Part shown: one piece after another, positions 24,264 through 33,400 of the stretch
Layout of the letters: the number at the start of each line of letters is the position of its first letter
Numbering within the stretch: the stretch's first letter is position 1
Origin: Bacillota bacterium
GTDB taxonomy: Bacteria; Bacillota; Clostridia; Christensenellales; Aristaeellaceae
Reading direction: 5' to 3'
Assembly: GCA_023411375.1 (NCBI GenBank)
Contig: JAEYOW010000023.1
Coordinates: forward strand, 1 to 64,000
Length of the DNA: 64,000 nt
Made by a program: the position numbers and the translations under genes
Notes under the pieces: generated by a model
The model's input: only the letters and a program-made list of their open reading frames with translations
The model's database searches: none
Told to the model about the DNA's origin: nothing

Positions 24264-25769
24264 GTGAACGATCAGGTGATTTTGCAGATGCGAAACATCC
24301 ACAAGTCCTTTGGCGCGACAAAGGCGCTCAAGGGCGTGGATCTGGATATCATTCGGGGCCGGGTTAACGCTGTGGTCGGCTCCAACGGCGCGGGAAAATC
24401 CACGCTGATGAAAACTCTGGCGGGCATTTACAGGCCGGATGAGGGCAAGATCCTCCTGGACGGCCGGGATATCACCGGCCTTTCGCCGCTCAGGCTTCAG
24501 GCGCTGGGCATTCAGGTGGTGCACCAGGTGCTCAATATCGTGGGCAGCATGTCGGTGCTTGAAAACATCCTTCTGGCAAATCCGCCGCTCCATGGGGGCG
24601 TGCTCCGGTGGAAGGCGGGCGCGGACACCGTGCGCGATATCCTCCGGCGCATCGATTTCCCGCTGGAGCTTTCGCTGCCGGCAGGCTCGCTGTCGGTATC
24701 GCAGCAGCAGTTTGTCATTCTGGCCCGGGCGCTGATCCATCAGCCCAAGGTGCTGGTGCTGGACGAGCCTACGGCCCGCCTGGGTATGGAGGAGACGCAG
24801 AAGCTGTTCAAGCTCATCCGTATCCTCAAGGAGCAGGGAACGACCATCATCTACATTTCCCACCGCATGGAGGAAATTTATACGATCTGCGACCGCATCA
24901 GCGTTTTCAGGGACGGCGCGCATGTGTTAAGCGAGGATACCGCCCGGCTGTCCGAGGGCGAGCTGGTGCAAGCGATGCTGGGCAAGCGGATGGATACCTT
25001 TTTTCCTAAGGTGGAGGCGAAGCTGGGCGGCGAGGTGCTGGCGGTTGAGGGCCTGCGCTATAAAGACCGCCTGAACGGTGTGGATTTGTGCGTGAAAAGC
25101 GGCGAGATCGTCTCACTGGTGGGCGCGGTGGGCGCGGGCAAGACGGAAATTCTGGATTGCCTGTTCGGCCTTAGGCGCGAAGATGGCGGGCGTATGACCT
25201 TTCGGGGCAAGCAACTGCCTAAAGGGCACTCCGCAAGCCGGGCGATTGCGCTGGGCATGGCGTTGATTCCAGAGGACCGCGCGGCGCAGGGCATGATCGG
25301 GGAGTACGAGGTTCGCGAGAACCTGTCCTCCATCGACATGGCGCAGGCGTGCCGGGGCGGCATGCTGAAAAGTGGAAAGGAAAACGCGCTGGCGGAAACG
25401 CTGGTCCAGCGGCTGGACGTTCGCCCGCACGATATTCATTATGTAATGACGGGGCTGTCCGGCGGCAACCAGCAAAAGGTGGTCATCGGCAAATGGCTGA
25501 CCGGCGATTATCCCCTTTACCTGATGGACGAGGTAACCGCGGGCGTGGATATCGAGGCCAAGGCTGAAATCTACAAGATCATGGGCGAGATTGTCTTAAA
25601 GGGCGGGGCGGTGCTGCTGGCGACCGGCGATATTGAAGAGGCGATGGGCGTAAGCGACCGCGTCATCGTGCTTTACAAGGGCAAAATCGTTTACCAGGCA
25701 AAGCCGGAGGATACCACCAAGGACGACATCCTGGCATACATTATGGGAGGTGGCGGCCATGCGCAATAA
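24264..25769 (+). CDS. Sugar ABC transporter ATPase, two-domain (RbsA type)
   Basis: A 501-residue ATPase with two ABC domains in tandem. Domain 1 has Walker A GSNGAGKST and Walker B VLVLDEPTARL; its signature is the atypical LSVSQQQFV. Domain 2 has the usual degenerate Walker A GAVGAGKTE and the signature LSGGNQQKVVIGKWL. This is the RbsA/MglA layout. The start is GTG at 24264 after AGGGGTGA; upstream in-frame codons lie inside the structured element. It overlaps the first permease gene by 11 bases. Confidence 0.92.
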   Translation: MNDQVILQMRNIHKSFGATKALKGVDLDIIRGRVNAVVGSNGAGKSTLMKTLAGIYRPDEGKILLDGRDITGLSPLRLQALGIQVVHQVLNIVGSMSVLENILLANPPLHGGVLRWKAGADTVRDILRRIDFPLELSLPAGSLSVSQQQFVILARALIHQPKVLVLDEPTARLGMEETQKLFKLIRILKEQGTTIIYISHRMEEIYTICDRISVFRDGAHVLSEDTARLSEGELVQAMLGKRMDTFFPKVEAKLGGEVLAVEGLRYKDRLNGVDLCVKSGEIVSLVGAVGAGKTEILDCLFGLRREDGGRMTFRGKQLPKGHSASRAIALGMALIPEDRAAQGMIGEYEVRENLSSIDMAQACRGGMLKSGKENALAETLVQRLDVRPHDIHYVMTGLSGGNQQKVVIGKWLTGDYPLYLMDEVTAGVDIEAKAEIYKIMGEIVLKGGAVLLATGDIEEAMGVSDRVIVLYKGKIVYQAKPEDTTKDDILAYIMGGGGHAQ

Positions 25770-26724
25770 AAAGCTTTCCGCGTGCTTCGCGAAATTCGCC
25801 ATGCCCGCCGTGCTTTTGCTGCTTATTATGGCGTTGCAGCTTATCAGGCCGGACGCGAACCTGCTTTCGCCGGAAAACATCAAGACGATCTTCCTTCAGG
25901 CGAGCGTGCTGGGCTTCCTCTCGTTGGGCCTGTCTTTTGTGATGATCGCCGGGGAAAGCGATATTTCCTTTGCTGGCACGCTGGGCATGATGAGCGCGAT
26001 ATTCACCATGCTCATCAACGCGGGCGTGGGCTATTTTCCGGCGCTGGTCATTGTGCTTTTGACCGGCATGGCGATCGGCTTCCTGATCGCGTTTGTAGTG
26101 ACGCGCTTTGGGTTTTCCGCGTTCATCGTGTCCATCGCGGTGATGTTCATGGGCCTTGGCATCGAGCGCTCGTTTAACGAGGGCATCACCATCTGGATGC
26201 AAAATGAAGGCGTGCTCGCCATCGGCCGGATGGAGCTGGGCGGCTTCTTCGTGATGGGCTGGGAGGTTATCGCGCTGTTTGCGGCCGCGCTGTTCGTGGT
26301 GCAAAAAACCCGCTTTGGCTTTGAGGTGCGCATTGTGGGCGAGAACCGTTTCGCCGCCACGGAGGCTGGCATCCGGGATAAGCGGATCAAAATTCTGGCG
26401 TTTATGGTGGCGGGCGCGCTGTTCGGGCTGGCCTCCACCACGGAGCCCATCCGCTTCGGCGGCTCCATCGTGGGCGCGGGGCAGAGCTATATGCTGCCGG
26501 CGCTTTCGGCCTGCTACCTGGGCTCCACGATGTTCAAGCCCGGTAGGGTCAATATCGCCGGCACGTTCGTGGGCGCGCTGTTCATGATTTGCGTTTCCAA
26601 CTTCATGACGCTGCTTTCGGCCCAGTATTACTTCACGCCGCTGGTACAGGGCCTGATCCTGATCGTGGCGGTGGGCATGTCCTGCTTTAAGAATCGCGCG
26701 ATGATTCAGCAGGTCAAGATTTGA
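25759..26724 (+). CDS. Sugar ABC transporter permease (RbsC type) 1
   Basis: A 321-residue branched-chain-transport-superfamily permease of the RbsC type with about eight to ten membrane segments. FVMIAGESDISFAGTLGMMSA is the family's conserved loop after the second helix, and VGENRFAATEAGI is the cytoplasmic loop that contacts the ATPase. The ATG at 25759 follows GGGAGG by eight bases. It forms a heterodimer with the second permease. Confidence 0.9.
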   Translation: MRNKKLSACFAKFAMPAVLLLLIMALQLIRPDANLLSPENIKTIFLQASVLGFLSLGLSFVMIAGESDISFAGTLGMMSAIFTMLINAGVGYFPALVIVLLTGMAIGFLIAFVVTRFGFSAFIVSIAVMFMGLGIERSFNEGITIWMQNEGVLAIGRMELGGFFVMGWEVIALFAAALFVVQKTRFGFEVRIVGENRFAATEAGIRDKRIKILAFMVAGALFGLASTTEPIRFGGSIVGAGQSYMLPALSACYLGSTMFKPGRVNIAGTFVGALFMICVSNFMTLLSAQYYFTPLVQGLILIVAVGMSCFKNRAMIQQVKI

Positions 26725-26738
26725 GGAGGAAGGCAAGG

Positions 26739-27734
26739 ATGAAGCGCGAATTAAACTGGAAGAGGCTTTTGCCCAGCCCTCAGACCCTGTCCTTCGTTGG
26801 GCTGATGCTCCTGTGCCTTGCGGTGTTCGGCATTTTGAAGCCCGCTTACGCTACGCCGAATAACCTGTATGCCATTGTGCTCAGCGCGTGCCTGTCGGCG
26901 GTGCTGGCCCTGAGCATGGGCGTTGTGATTTCGGCGGGCGGGTTTGACCTGTGTATCGGACATACGGCGGGTTTCGCGGCGCTGATGTGCGGCTATTTTC
27001 TGCGCACGGCGGGCATGGATAGCTGGCCCGCGATGCTGCTGGCGCTGCTCATGGCCATCCTGATCGGGGCGGTCAACGGCTTTCTGGTGTCAAAGATGGG
27101 CATCTCGTCCTTTATCGTCACGCTGGGCATGCAGTTTGTGCTGGTGGGCGTCAGGCAATGGATTACGGCCGGCAACAGCTACCGCGCCAGCAGCGTTTTA
27201 AAAGGTATCGCGCAGGGGAGTGTGCTGGGAATTTCCAACCTGATCCTCATTTCGGCAGCGATGCTTGCGCTGGTCGGCTTTGTAATGCAAAAGACGGCCT
27301 TTGGGCGCAAAATGCAATTTACGGGCGCGAACATCGTCGCCTCGGATTACAGCGGCATTCCGACAAAGCTGTATACCTTCCTAGCGTTTCTGATTTCAGG
27401 CGCGATCGCGGGCGTGGTGGGCATTTTGCAGTTTGCCAAGCTGACCAGCGCCACCATCAATATGGGCGACGGCTGGCTGTTTAACGCCATGACCATCGCG
27501 GTGTTTTCCAGCGTGATCTTCGGGCGCTTTAAGGCGCACGGCATCGCGCTGGTGGCGCTCCTTTTAACCATGATCACAACAGGGATCAACATGCTGGGCG
27601 TGTCCTCGGCGTGGACGAACTTCGTGCTGGGGCTCATCCTGCTGATGTCCCTGTTCGCGGGTAAGTATCTTAAGTTCAACACGGGCAAATGCAAGAAAGG
27701 AAGTGTCTCACATGGATGTGAAAAAGCTGTTTAG
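26739..27734 (+). CDS. Sugar ABC transporter permease (RbsC type) 2
   Basis: A 331-residue permease paralogous to the preceding one, with VVISAGGFDLCIGHTAGFAAL and FTGANIVASDYSGI at the equivalent positions. The ATG at 26739 follows GAGGAGGAAG; the earlier TTG at 26721 overlaps that site and was rejected. Its 3' end overlaps the SDR gene by 23 bases. Confidence 0.9.
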   Translation: MKRELNWKRLLPSPQTLSFVGLMLLCLAVFGILKPAYATPNNLYAIVLSACLSAVLALSMGVVISAGGFDLCIGHTAGFAALMCGYFLRTAGMDSWPAMLLALLMAILIGAVNGFLVSKMGISSFIVTLGMQFVLVGVRQWITAGNSYRASSVLKGIAQGSVLGISNLILISAAMLALVGFVMQKTAFGRKMQFTGANIVASDYSGIPTKLYTFLAFLISGAIAGVVGILQFAKLTSATINMGDGWLFNAMTIAVFSSVIFGRFKAHGIALVALLLTMITTGINMLGVSSAWTNFVLGLILLMSLFAGKYLKFNTGKCKKGSVSHGCEKAV

Positions 27735-28485
27735 CCTGGAGGGCAAGAAGGGTTTTGTAACCGGCGGCGCGCAGGGTATCGGCGCGTGCCTGGCCAGGGC
27801 GTTTGCGGAGCTGGGCGCCGAGGTCGGCGTGGTGGATATCAACCTTGCCAAGGCTACCGCCACGGCGGAGGCCATCGAAAAGGATACCGGCAGGAAGGTC
27901 AGGGCCTATGCCTGCGACGTTACCAAGGCGGATCAGGCGGAAAAAATGGTGGAGGCGTTTGTCGCGGATTTCGGCGAACTCACCTTTGCGGTTAACAACG
28001 CGGGCATCTTTACCGGCGAGGGCGTGCTGGACATCGATCAAAAGACCTTTGAGTCCGTCATCAATGTTAACCTGAACGGCGTGTTCTATACCGCGCAGGC
28101 CGCCGCAAGGCAGATGGTTAAGCAGGGCAAAGGCGGTTCCATCGTTTCCACCGCGTCCATGAGCGCGCATATCGTCAACCGCCCGCAGACCATCGCCAAT
28201 TACTGCGCCAGCAAGGCGGGCGTAATTCAACTTGCCAAGAGCATGGCGGTAGAGCTGGCAAAGCATCACATCCGCTGCAACACGGTAAGCCCCGGCTATA
28301 TCCAGACCGACCTGATCGCCACCATGAAGGACATGCTCCCCGTGTGGGGCGGCATGATGCCCGACGGCAGCCGTCTGGGCTTCCCGGAGGATCTGATCGG
28401 CGCGTATGTGTATTTTGTCAGCGACGCCTCTGAATTTGCCACCGGCTCTGATTTGGTGGTGGATGGCGGATATACAATCGTGTAA
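27712..28485 (+). CDS. SDR-family dehydrogenase (sugar or polyol oxidising)
   Basis: A 257-residue classical short-chain dehydrogenase. The NAD(P) motif is TGGAQGIG, the structural motif NNAG is present, and the catalytic Ser, Tyr and Lys are seen in VSTASMS and NYCASKAGVIQLAKS. LVVDGGYTIV closes the protein. An acidic residue after strand 2 (VVDINLAK) suggests NAD preference. The ATG at 27712 follows AAGGAAG. It probably converts the imported polyol or sugar to the ketose used by the FGGY kinase. Confidence 0.9.
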   Translation: MDVKKLFSLEGKKGFVTGGAQGIGACLARAFAELGAEVGVVDINLAKATATAEAIEKDTGRKVRAYACDVTKADQAEKMVEAFVADFGELTFAVNNAGIFTGEGVLDIDQKTFESVINVNLNGVFYTAQAAARQMVKQGKGGSIVSTASMSAHIVNRPQTIANYCASKAGVIQLAKSMAVELAKHHIRCNTVSPGYIQTDLIATMKDMLPVWGGMMPDGSRLGFPEDLIGAYVYFVSDASEFATGSDLVVDGGYTIV

Positions 28486-28498
28486 AATATGCCAAGCG

Positions 28499-28525
28499 GG
28501 CCGTTCGTGTTTTACGGACGGCCCG
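28499..28525 (+). other. Hairpin between SDR and GntR genes
   Basis: GGGCCGT-T-CGT pairs with ACG-G-ACGGCCC with one mismatch and a GTTTT loop. No U-run follows, so it is more likely an mRNA-stabilising or attenuating hairpin than a full terminator. It could reduce regulator expression relative to the operon. Confidence 0.5.
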
Positions 28526-28552
28526 ATCGCCAAATGGAGGGAGTCAGGGCGA

Positions 28553-29317
28553 ATGCATGCGAAAATACCGGCGTATGCCCGCGTTTACAACGCGCTCAAG
28601 GCGCGCATTCTGGAAAGCGACTATGCCGTGGGCGAGCTGCTGCCGCCCGAGCCGGAGCTGGAAAAGCAGTTTGGCGTAAGCCGCACAACGGTTCGCAAGG
28701 CGGTTGAAAACCTGTCGCGCGAGGGCTTTGTGCTGGCGCGGCAGGGACGGGGCACTCAGGTGCTGGACTTCAGCACCCGTCAAAACCTCAACGAGGTTAC
28801 CTCCCTGTCTGAAACGCTGGAGCGCAAGGGCTTCACCGTGGTGCCCAAGAGCATGTATATCGACCGCGTCGCCGCGTCGGCCAAGCTGGCCAAGGAGCTG
28901 GAGGTGGAAGTAGGCGCACCCGTGGTGCGGGTGCAGCGTATCCAGCTTGCGGACGGCAAACCCATTGCCATTATGCATAACTACCTGCGGGCGGAAATGG
29001 TGCCCGGTATGGAAAATGATTCCGGCAAGTTTCACCGCCTGTACGACTATCTGGAAACTCGGCACGGCATCGTGATCGACTCGGCCTACGACCGTATCAC
29101 CGCCAAAGCCGCCTCCTTTACAGAGGCCGAGATGCTTCAGGTTTCCGTGGGCTCCGCGCTCATCTACCTTATCCGAAACTGCTTTTCGGCCGGGAAACCC
29201 GTCTGCGCAGACCATTGCAGCATCATCGGCGGCAGGTATGATTTTGAAATCCGCATGCAGGGCCGTTACCGCAAGCCAAGGCAAAGCGAGGGGCATGGAC
29301 TTTGGGCGGACGGTTGA
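28553..29317 (+). CDS. GntR-family regulator with UTRA domain (HutC subfamily)
   Basis: A 254-residue repressor. The winged helix lies at residues 5-72 (YNALKARILESDYAVGELLPPEPELEKQFGVSRTTVRKAVENLSREG, with RQGRGTQV ending the wing), and the effector-binding UTRA domain at about 95-240. The ATG at 28553 follows GGAGGGAG; the much longer upstream frame overlaps the SDR gene. As the last gene of the operon it is likely to control the deoC promoter, with a phosphorylated intermediate as inducer. It ends one base before the convergent DUF1848 gene, with no terminator between them. Confidence 0.9.
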   Translation: MHAKIPAYARVYNALKARILESDYAVGELLPPEPELEKQFGVSRTTVRKAVENLSREGFVLARQGRGTQVLDFSTRQNLNEVTSLSETLERKGFTVVPKSMYIDRVAASAKLAKELEVEVGAPVVRVQRIQLADGKPIAIMHNYLRAEMVPGMENDSGKFHRLYDYLETRHGIVIDSAYDRITAKAASFTEAEMLQVSVGSALIYLIRNCFSAGKPVCADHCSIIGGRYDFEIRMQGRYRKPRQSEGHGLWADG

Positions 29318-29318
29318 T

Positions 29319-30257
29319 TCAACCGGGAAAGCGGAGCTGGCCGTCCCTTTGGGAACACGCCGCGCGGACCACGATCTTATCCTTCGGGCTTACCTCTCCA
29401 AACAGGAGGGGCGAGCGGGGATCGTGAGCCGCGCGGTTTTTTTGCGCCGCGCCGGAAAGCGTACCCGCGTAGCAGTACCGGCAGCCGCCCGGACAGGTGG
29501 CGTATGCGCCGATATCCACGCTTTCCGCGCAGCCGCACGCGGGGCGCTGGCCCTTGGCGCGGGGTGTGTTCAGCCGCCAGCCGCCGATACGCTCAAGCCT
29601 TTCCAGGTCGATGCAGTCGGCATGGGAAACGCCAAGCTGGGAATAATCCTCTTCTTCCGCGCAGGTATCCAGCGTCAGGCCGTATTCGGCCGCAATCAGG
29701 GTAAGCCGGCCGGCAAGCTCAAACCTTTGCGCCGCGGTTGGAGAAAGCGGGCGGAGCGGACGCGTGTTGCGGGCGGTGTCGCGGTAGAAGTCCAGAAAGC
29801 TGATGGTACACTTTTCCGTATAAGGCCCAAGCAGCGAAGCCAGCCGCCGAAAACGGCGGCAATGCTCGTCGGCGGTATAGCGGGCGCTGAAAAAGATGGG
29901 ATCGTACCGCCAGACGACCCGCTCCCGCCCGATCTTGCGGGAAAGCGTCTGAAACGCGGGCGCGAGCACGCCGGTCTTGGAGGGCAGGGAGGGCTCCACG
30001 TCCGTTCCATAGGCGGTCAGGGTAAATTGAAAATAATACGGATACCTATCCAGCTCGCTAAGCCGGCTCAGCATGGGCAGCGGGTTTTTCGTCCACAGGA
30101 CAATACCGTCCACCACATCCGGCGAAAGCCGGACGTCGCTGATCGCGTGCGGATTCATAGGGTTTCGCACCAGCACGCGGCCTTCCCTGAAACGGTTGAA
30201 AAGCCAGTCCGGGTAAAAGGCCGGAAGGTCGGTCCTCCGGCTGGCGCTGATAATCAT
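29319..30257 (-). CDS. DUF1848 domain protein, radical-SAM-like cysteine motif
   Basis: A 312-residue protein of the DUF1848 family. The start MIISASRRTDLPAFYPDW and the VWRYDPIFF, CTISFLDFY segments are characteristic. Near the C-terminus a CPGGCRYCYAG motif (C-x3-C-x2-C) resembles the 4Fe-4S site of radical SAM enzymes, although it is at the wrong end for the classic fold; further cysteines (ACGC) precede it. The function is unknown. The upstream gene is divergent (TIR protein) and the downstream gene is convergent (GntR, one-base gap). Confidence 0.85.
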   Translation of the reverse strand: MIISASRRTDLPAFYPDWLFNRFREGRVLVRNPMNPHAISDVRLSPDVVDGIVLWTKNPLPMLSRLSELDRYPYYFQFTLTAYGTDVEPSLPSKTGVLAPAFQTLSRKIGRERVVWRYDPIFFSARYTADEHCRRFRRLASLLGPYTEKCTISFLDFYRDTARNTRPLRPLSPTAAQRFELAGRLTLIAAEYGLTLDTCAEEEDYSQLGVSHADCIDLERLERIGGWRLNTPRAKGQRPACGCAESVDIGAYATCPGGCRYCYAGTLSGAAQKNRAAHDPRSPLLFGEVSPKDKIVVRAACSQRDGQLRFPG

Positions 30258-30337
30258 CCAAATCCCTCCCCGGGTAAGTTTGATACAGGCTTCGACACCC
30301 CGACCGGCATTCTCCTTCCGCCCGGTACTTTTTATGC

Positions 30338-30367
30338 TTGACGTTGTGTTTGACTATCAGATACAAT
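30338..30367 (+). promoter_or_regulatory. Promoter of the TIR-domain gene
   Basis: TTGACG (30338-30343), 18 bases, TACAAT (30362-30367). The longest frame of the TIR gene would begin with the TTG of this -35 box, so a start further down is required. Confidence 0.65.
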
Positions 30368-30418
30368 AGGCGAAGACGATCAATTTCGCAAATGCGGGTG
30401 AAAGGAAATACCGGTTTC

Positions 30419-33400
30419 ATGATACTCAAATGCAAAATGTGCGGCGGCGGCATCACGGTGCGGGAGGGGAAAACCAGCGTCAGATGTGAATACTGCGGCA
30501 GCAACACGACGCTTCCGAAGGTGGACGACGAGCGGGTGGCCGCGCTTTACAACCGCGCGAACCAGCAGCGCATGCAAAAGGACTTTGATAAGGCCGAGCT
30601 GGCCTATGAGGCCATCGCCCTGGAACGGCCGGAAGACGCCGAGGCCTACTGGTGCGCGATGCTGTGCCACTATGGCGTCGAATATGTGAAGGACCCATAC
30701 AGCGGCGAGCAGCTGCCTACATTGCACCGTATGCAGACGGAACCTGTGCTGAAGGATATGAACTATCTGCGCGCGGCCGCGCTTGCGGACCCTGCCGCGA
30801 AGGAGCTGTACGAGCGCGAGGCCGGGCGGATCAGCGTGATTCAGGACCGCTTCCTTACCATCTCCAGCAAGGAAAAGCCCTTTGACGCGTTTATCTGCTA
30901 CAAGGAAACAGATGAAAACGGCGGGCGCACGCCTGACAGCGTATACGCGCAGGAGATTTACGACGCGCTGACCGCGCGGGGGCATCATGTGTTCTTTTCG
31001 CGCATCACGTTGGAAAATAAGCTGGGCGAAGCGTATGAGCCGTATATCTTCGCGGCGCTGAACTCCGCTAGGGTTATGCTGGTGGTGGGCACCCGCACCG
31101 CCTATCTGCAATCGGAGTGGGTGCGGAATGAATGGAAGCGCTTCCTGTATCTGATGGAGTCCGACCCCGCTAAGCGGCTGATCCCCGTATACCGGGACAT
31201 GGACGCTTACGAGCTGCCGGAGGAGTTCGCCTATCTTCAGGCGCAGGATTATGGTAAGATCGGCGCGCAGCAGGATTTGCTGCGCGGGGTGGAAAAGTTT
31301 ATCGGCGTCAAGCGAGGGGAGACGGACGAAGCGCCAGGGGCGCAGCCACGGCAGGCGCCGCAGCCCGCTTCCGTACACGCGCAGCCGCCCCGGCATGCCC
31401 CGGGCGATAAAATCAGCCCGCTGATGCGCCGCGCGGAGTTGTTTTTGGAGGACGGCGAGCTGGATGAGGCAGAGGCGTATTTCAACCGTGTGCTCGATCT
31501 GGCGCCGGAATACGCCCCGGCCTACATGGGCAAGGTGCGCGTCAAGCTAAGCCGGCTGGAGCAGGCGCGCCTGGCCGCGATAGACGACCCATACGCAAAG
31601 GCGAAGCTGCTTGGAGCCGGAACGTTTTCGTTGGAGGACGACCCGGATTACCGGAAGGCGATGCGCTTTTCCAGCACGGAGGAGAGCGGGCGGTATGCAA
31701 AGCTGTGCGAGGACGTTTTGACCCAAATAGAGCAAAAGACGGCCTACCGAGAGGCCCGCGTGCTGCTGCATTCAGCCGGGCATCCGGACGCGGCTTCGCT
31801 TGAGCGGGGCGCCGGGCGTGGCGAACCCCTGACGGCGGACGCCGCACCATACCGTCGGGCGGCGAAGCTGCTGCGCGGCATTCCGCATTACCGCGACGCG
31901 GACGCGCTCGCGCCGCTGTGCGAGGCACTGGCCAGGAGCGTAGAGCAATTGCCGCATTATCAAGCGGGTATGGACGGGCTGAAAAACGCCCTCACCTTGA
32001 AACAATTCGCGCTTGCCGCCGGGGAACTGGAACGCGCCGGTAATTTCAGGGACGCGCCGCAAAAGCTGGCCGAGTGCCGTAGCCGGGCGAAAAAGCTCGC
32101 GGAGGAGGCATACGCCGCCGCTTGCGGGGCGCTTTACAAGGCAAAGACAGCCGACGAATTTCAGCGGGTGGGAAGGCTGTTTAAGGAGCTGGCCTTTGTC
32201 CGCGACGTAACGGCGGAGGTCGCGGGCTGCGAGCGTCAGGAGCAGGAGTGCCGCGCCCGCGAGGAGCGGGAGCGGGAGGAAAGGCGGCAGCGGGAGCGGG
32301 AGGCGCTTGCAAAGCGGGAAACGCTTCGGGCACGGCTGACGATAATCGCGTACAGCACGCTGTTTGCCGTCTTTATCGGCCTTATCATCCTGGCAACGGT
32401 CATTTTGCCCTCGGGCCATTATCGGGACGCGGAAAGCTTTCTTTCACAAAAGCTGTACGCCGAGGCCTCGGAGGCGTTCGGGCGCGCGGGCGCCTATAGC
32501 GACGCCGAGCAGCGCGTGGGCGAGCCGTATTATTTGATGGCGGAAGAACTGCTTGAAGAGAAAAAGTACGCCGAGGCCTCCGAAGCGTTCACGAAAGCCG
32601 GAGAATACAGCGACGCGGCCAAGCGCGTGGGCGAGCCGTACTATACGCAGGCGGAAGCGCTTTTGGCGGAGGGAAAATGGCTGGAGGCCGTTGACGCCTT
32701 TACGCTTGCCGGAAAATATCGTGACGCGAAAGAACGGATGCAGCAGCAATATTATGCGCATGCGGAAGAACGGCTTAAAGAGAAAAAATATGCAGAGGCA
32801 TCGGAGTTTTTTAAAAACGCGGGAGCGTACAGCGACGCGGCGGAGCGTGTGAACGAACCGTACTATGTACAGGCGGAGGAATTGCTGGCTGAAAAGAAGT
32901 ATGCCGAGGCTTCAAAGGCGTTTAAGAACGCGGGAGCGTACAGCGACGCGGCGGAACGTGTGAACGAGCCGTACTATGTACAGGCGGAGGAATTGCTGGC
33001 TGAAAAGAAGTACGCCGAGGCTTCAAAGGCGTTTAAGAACGCGGGAGCGTACAGCGACGCGGCGGAACGTGTTGGCGAGCCGTATTATGTACAGGGTCAG
33101 GAACTGCTGGATAAAGGAGAACGCTTGGGCGCTGCGGCGGCTTTCAAAAGTGCCGGTAGCTACATGGATGCGGCTAAGCGGTCGAGCAAGCTTTACTATC
33201 AGGAAGCGAAAATCATGCTGTCTCGAGGAAAGGAAATCGAGGCTGGTGCGGCCTTCAAACTGGCCGGAAATTATGCCGACGCCATGGAACAGGCAGGAAA
33301 AATTTACTACCTGAATGCGGAGCGGTTGCTCAAGCAAAAGAAATACAGAGAAGCGGCATGGTCGTTCATGCGCGCGGCGGGCTTTCAAGATGCGCTGAAA

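Noticed and set aside
32710..33080. CRISPR array
   Set aside because: The periodic 111-bp units are in-frame protein repeats without variable spacers.
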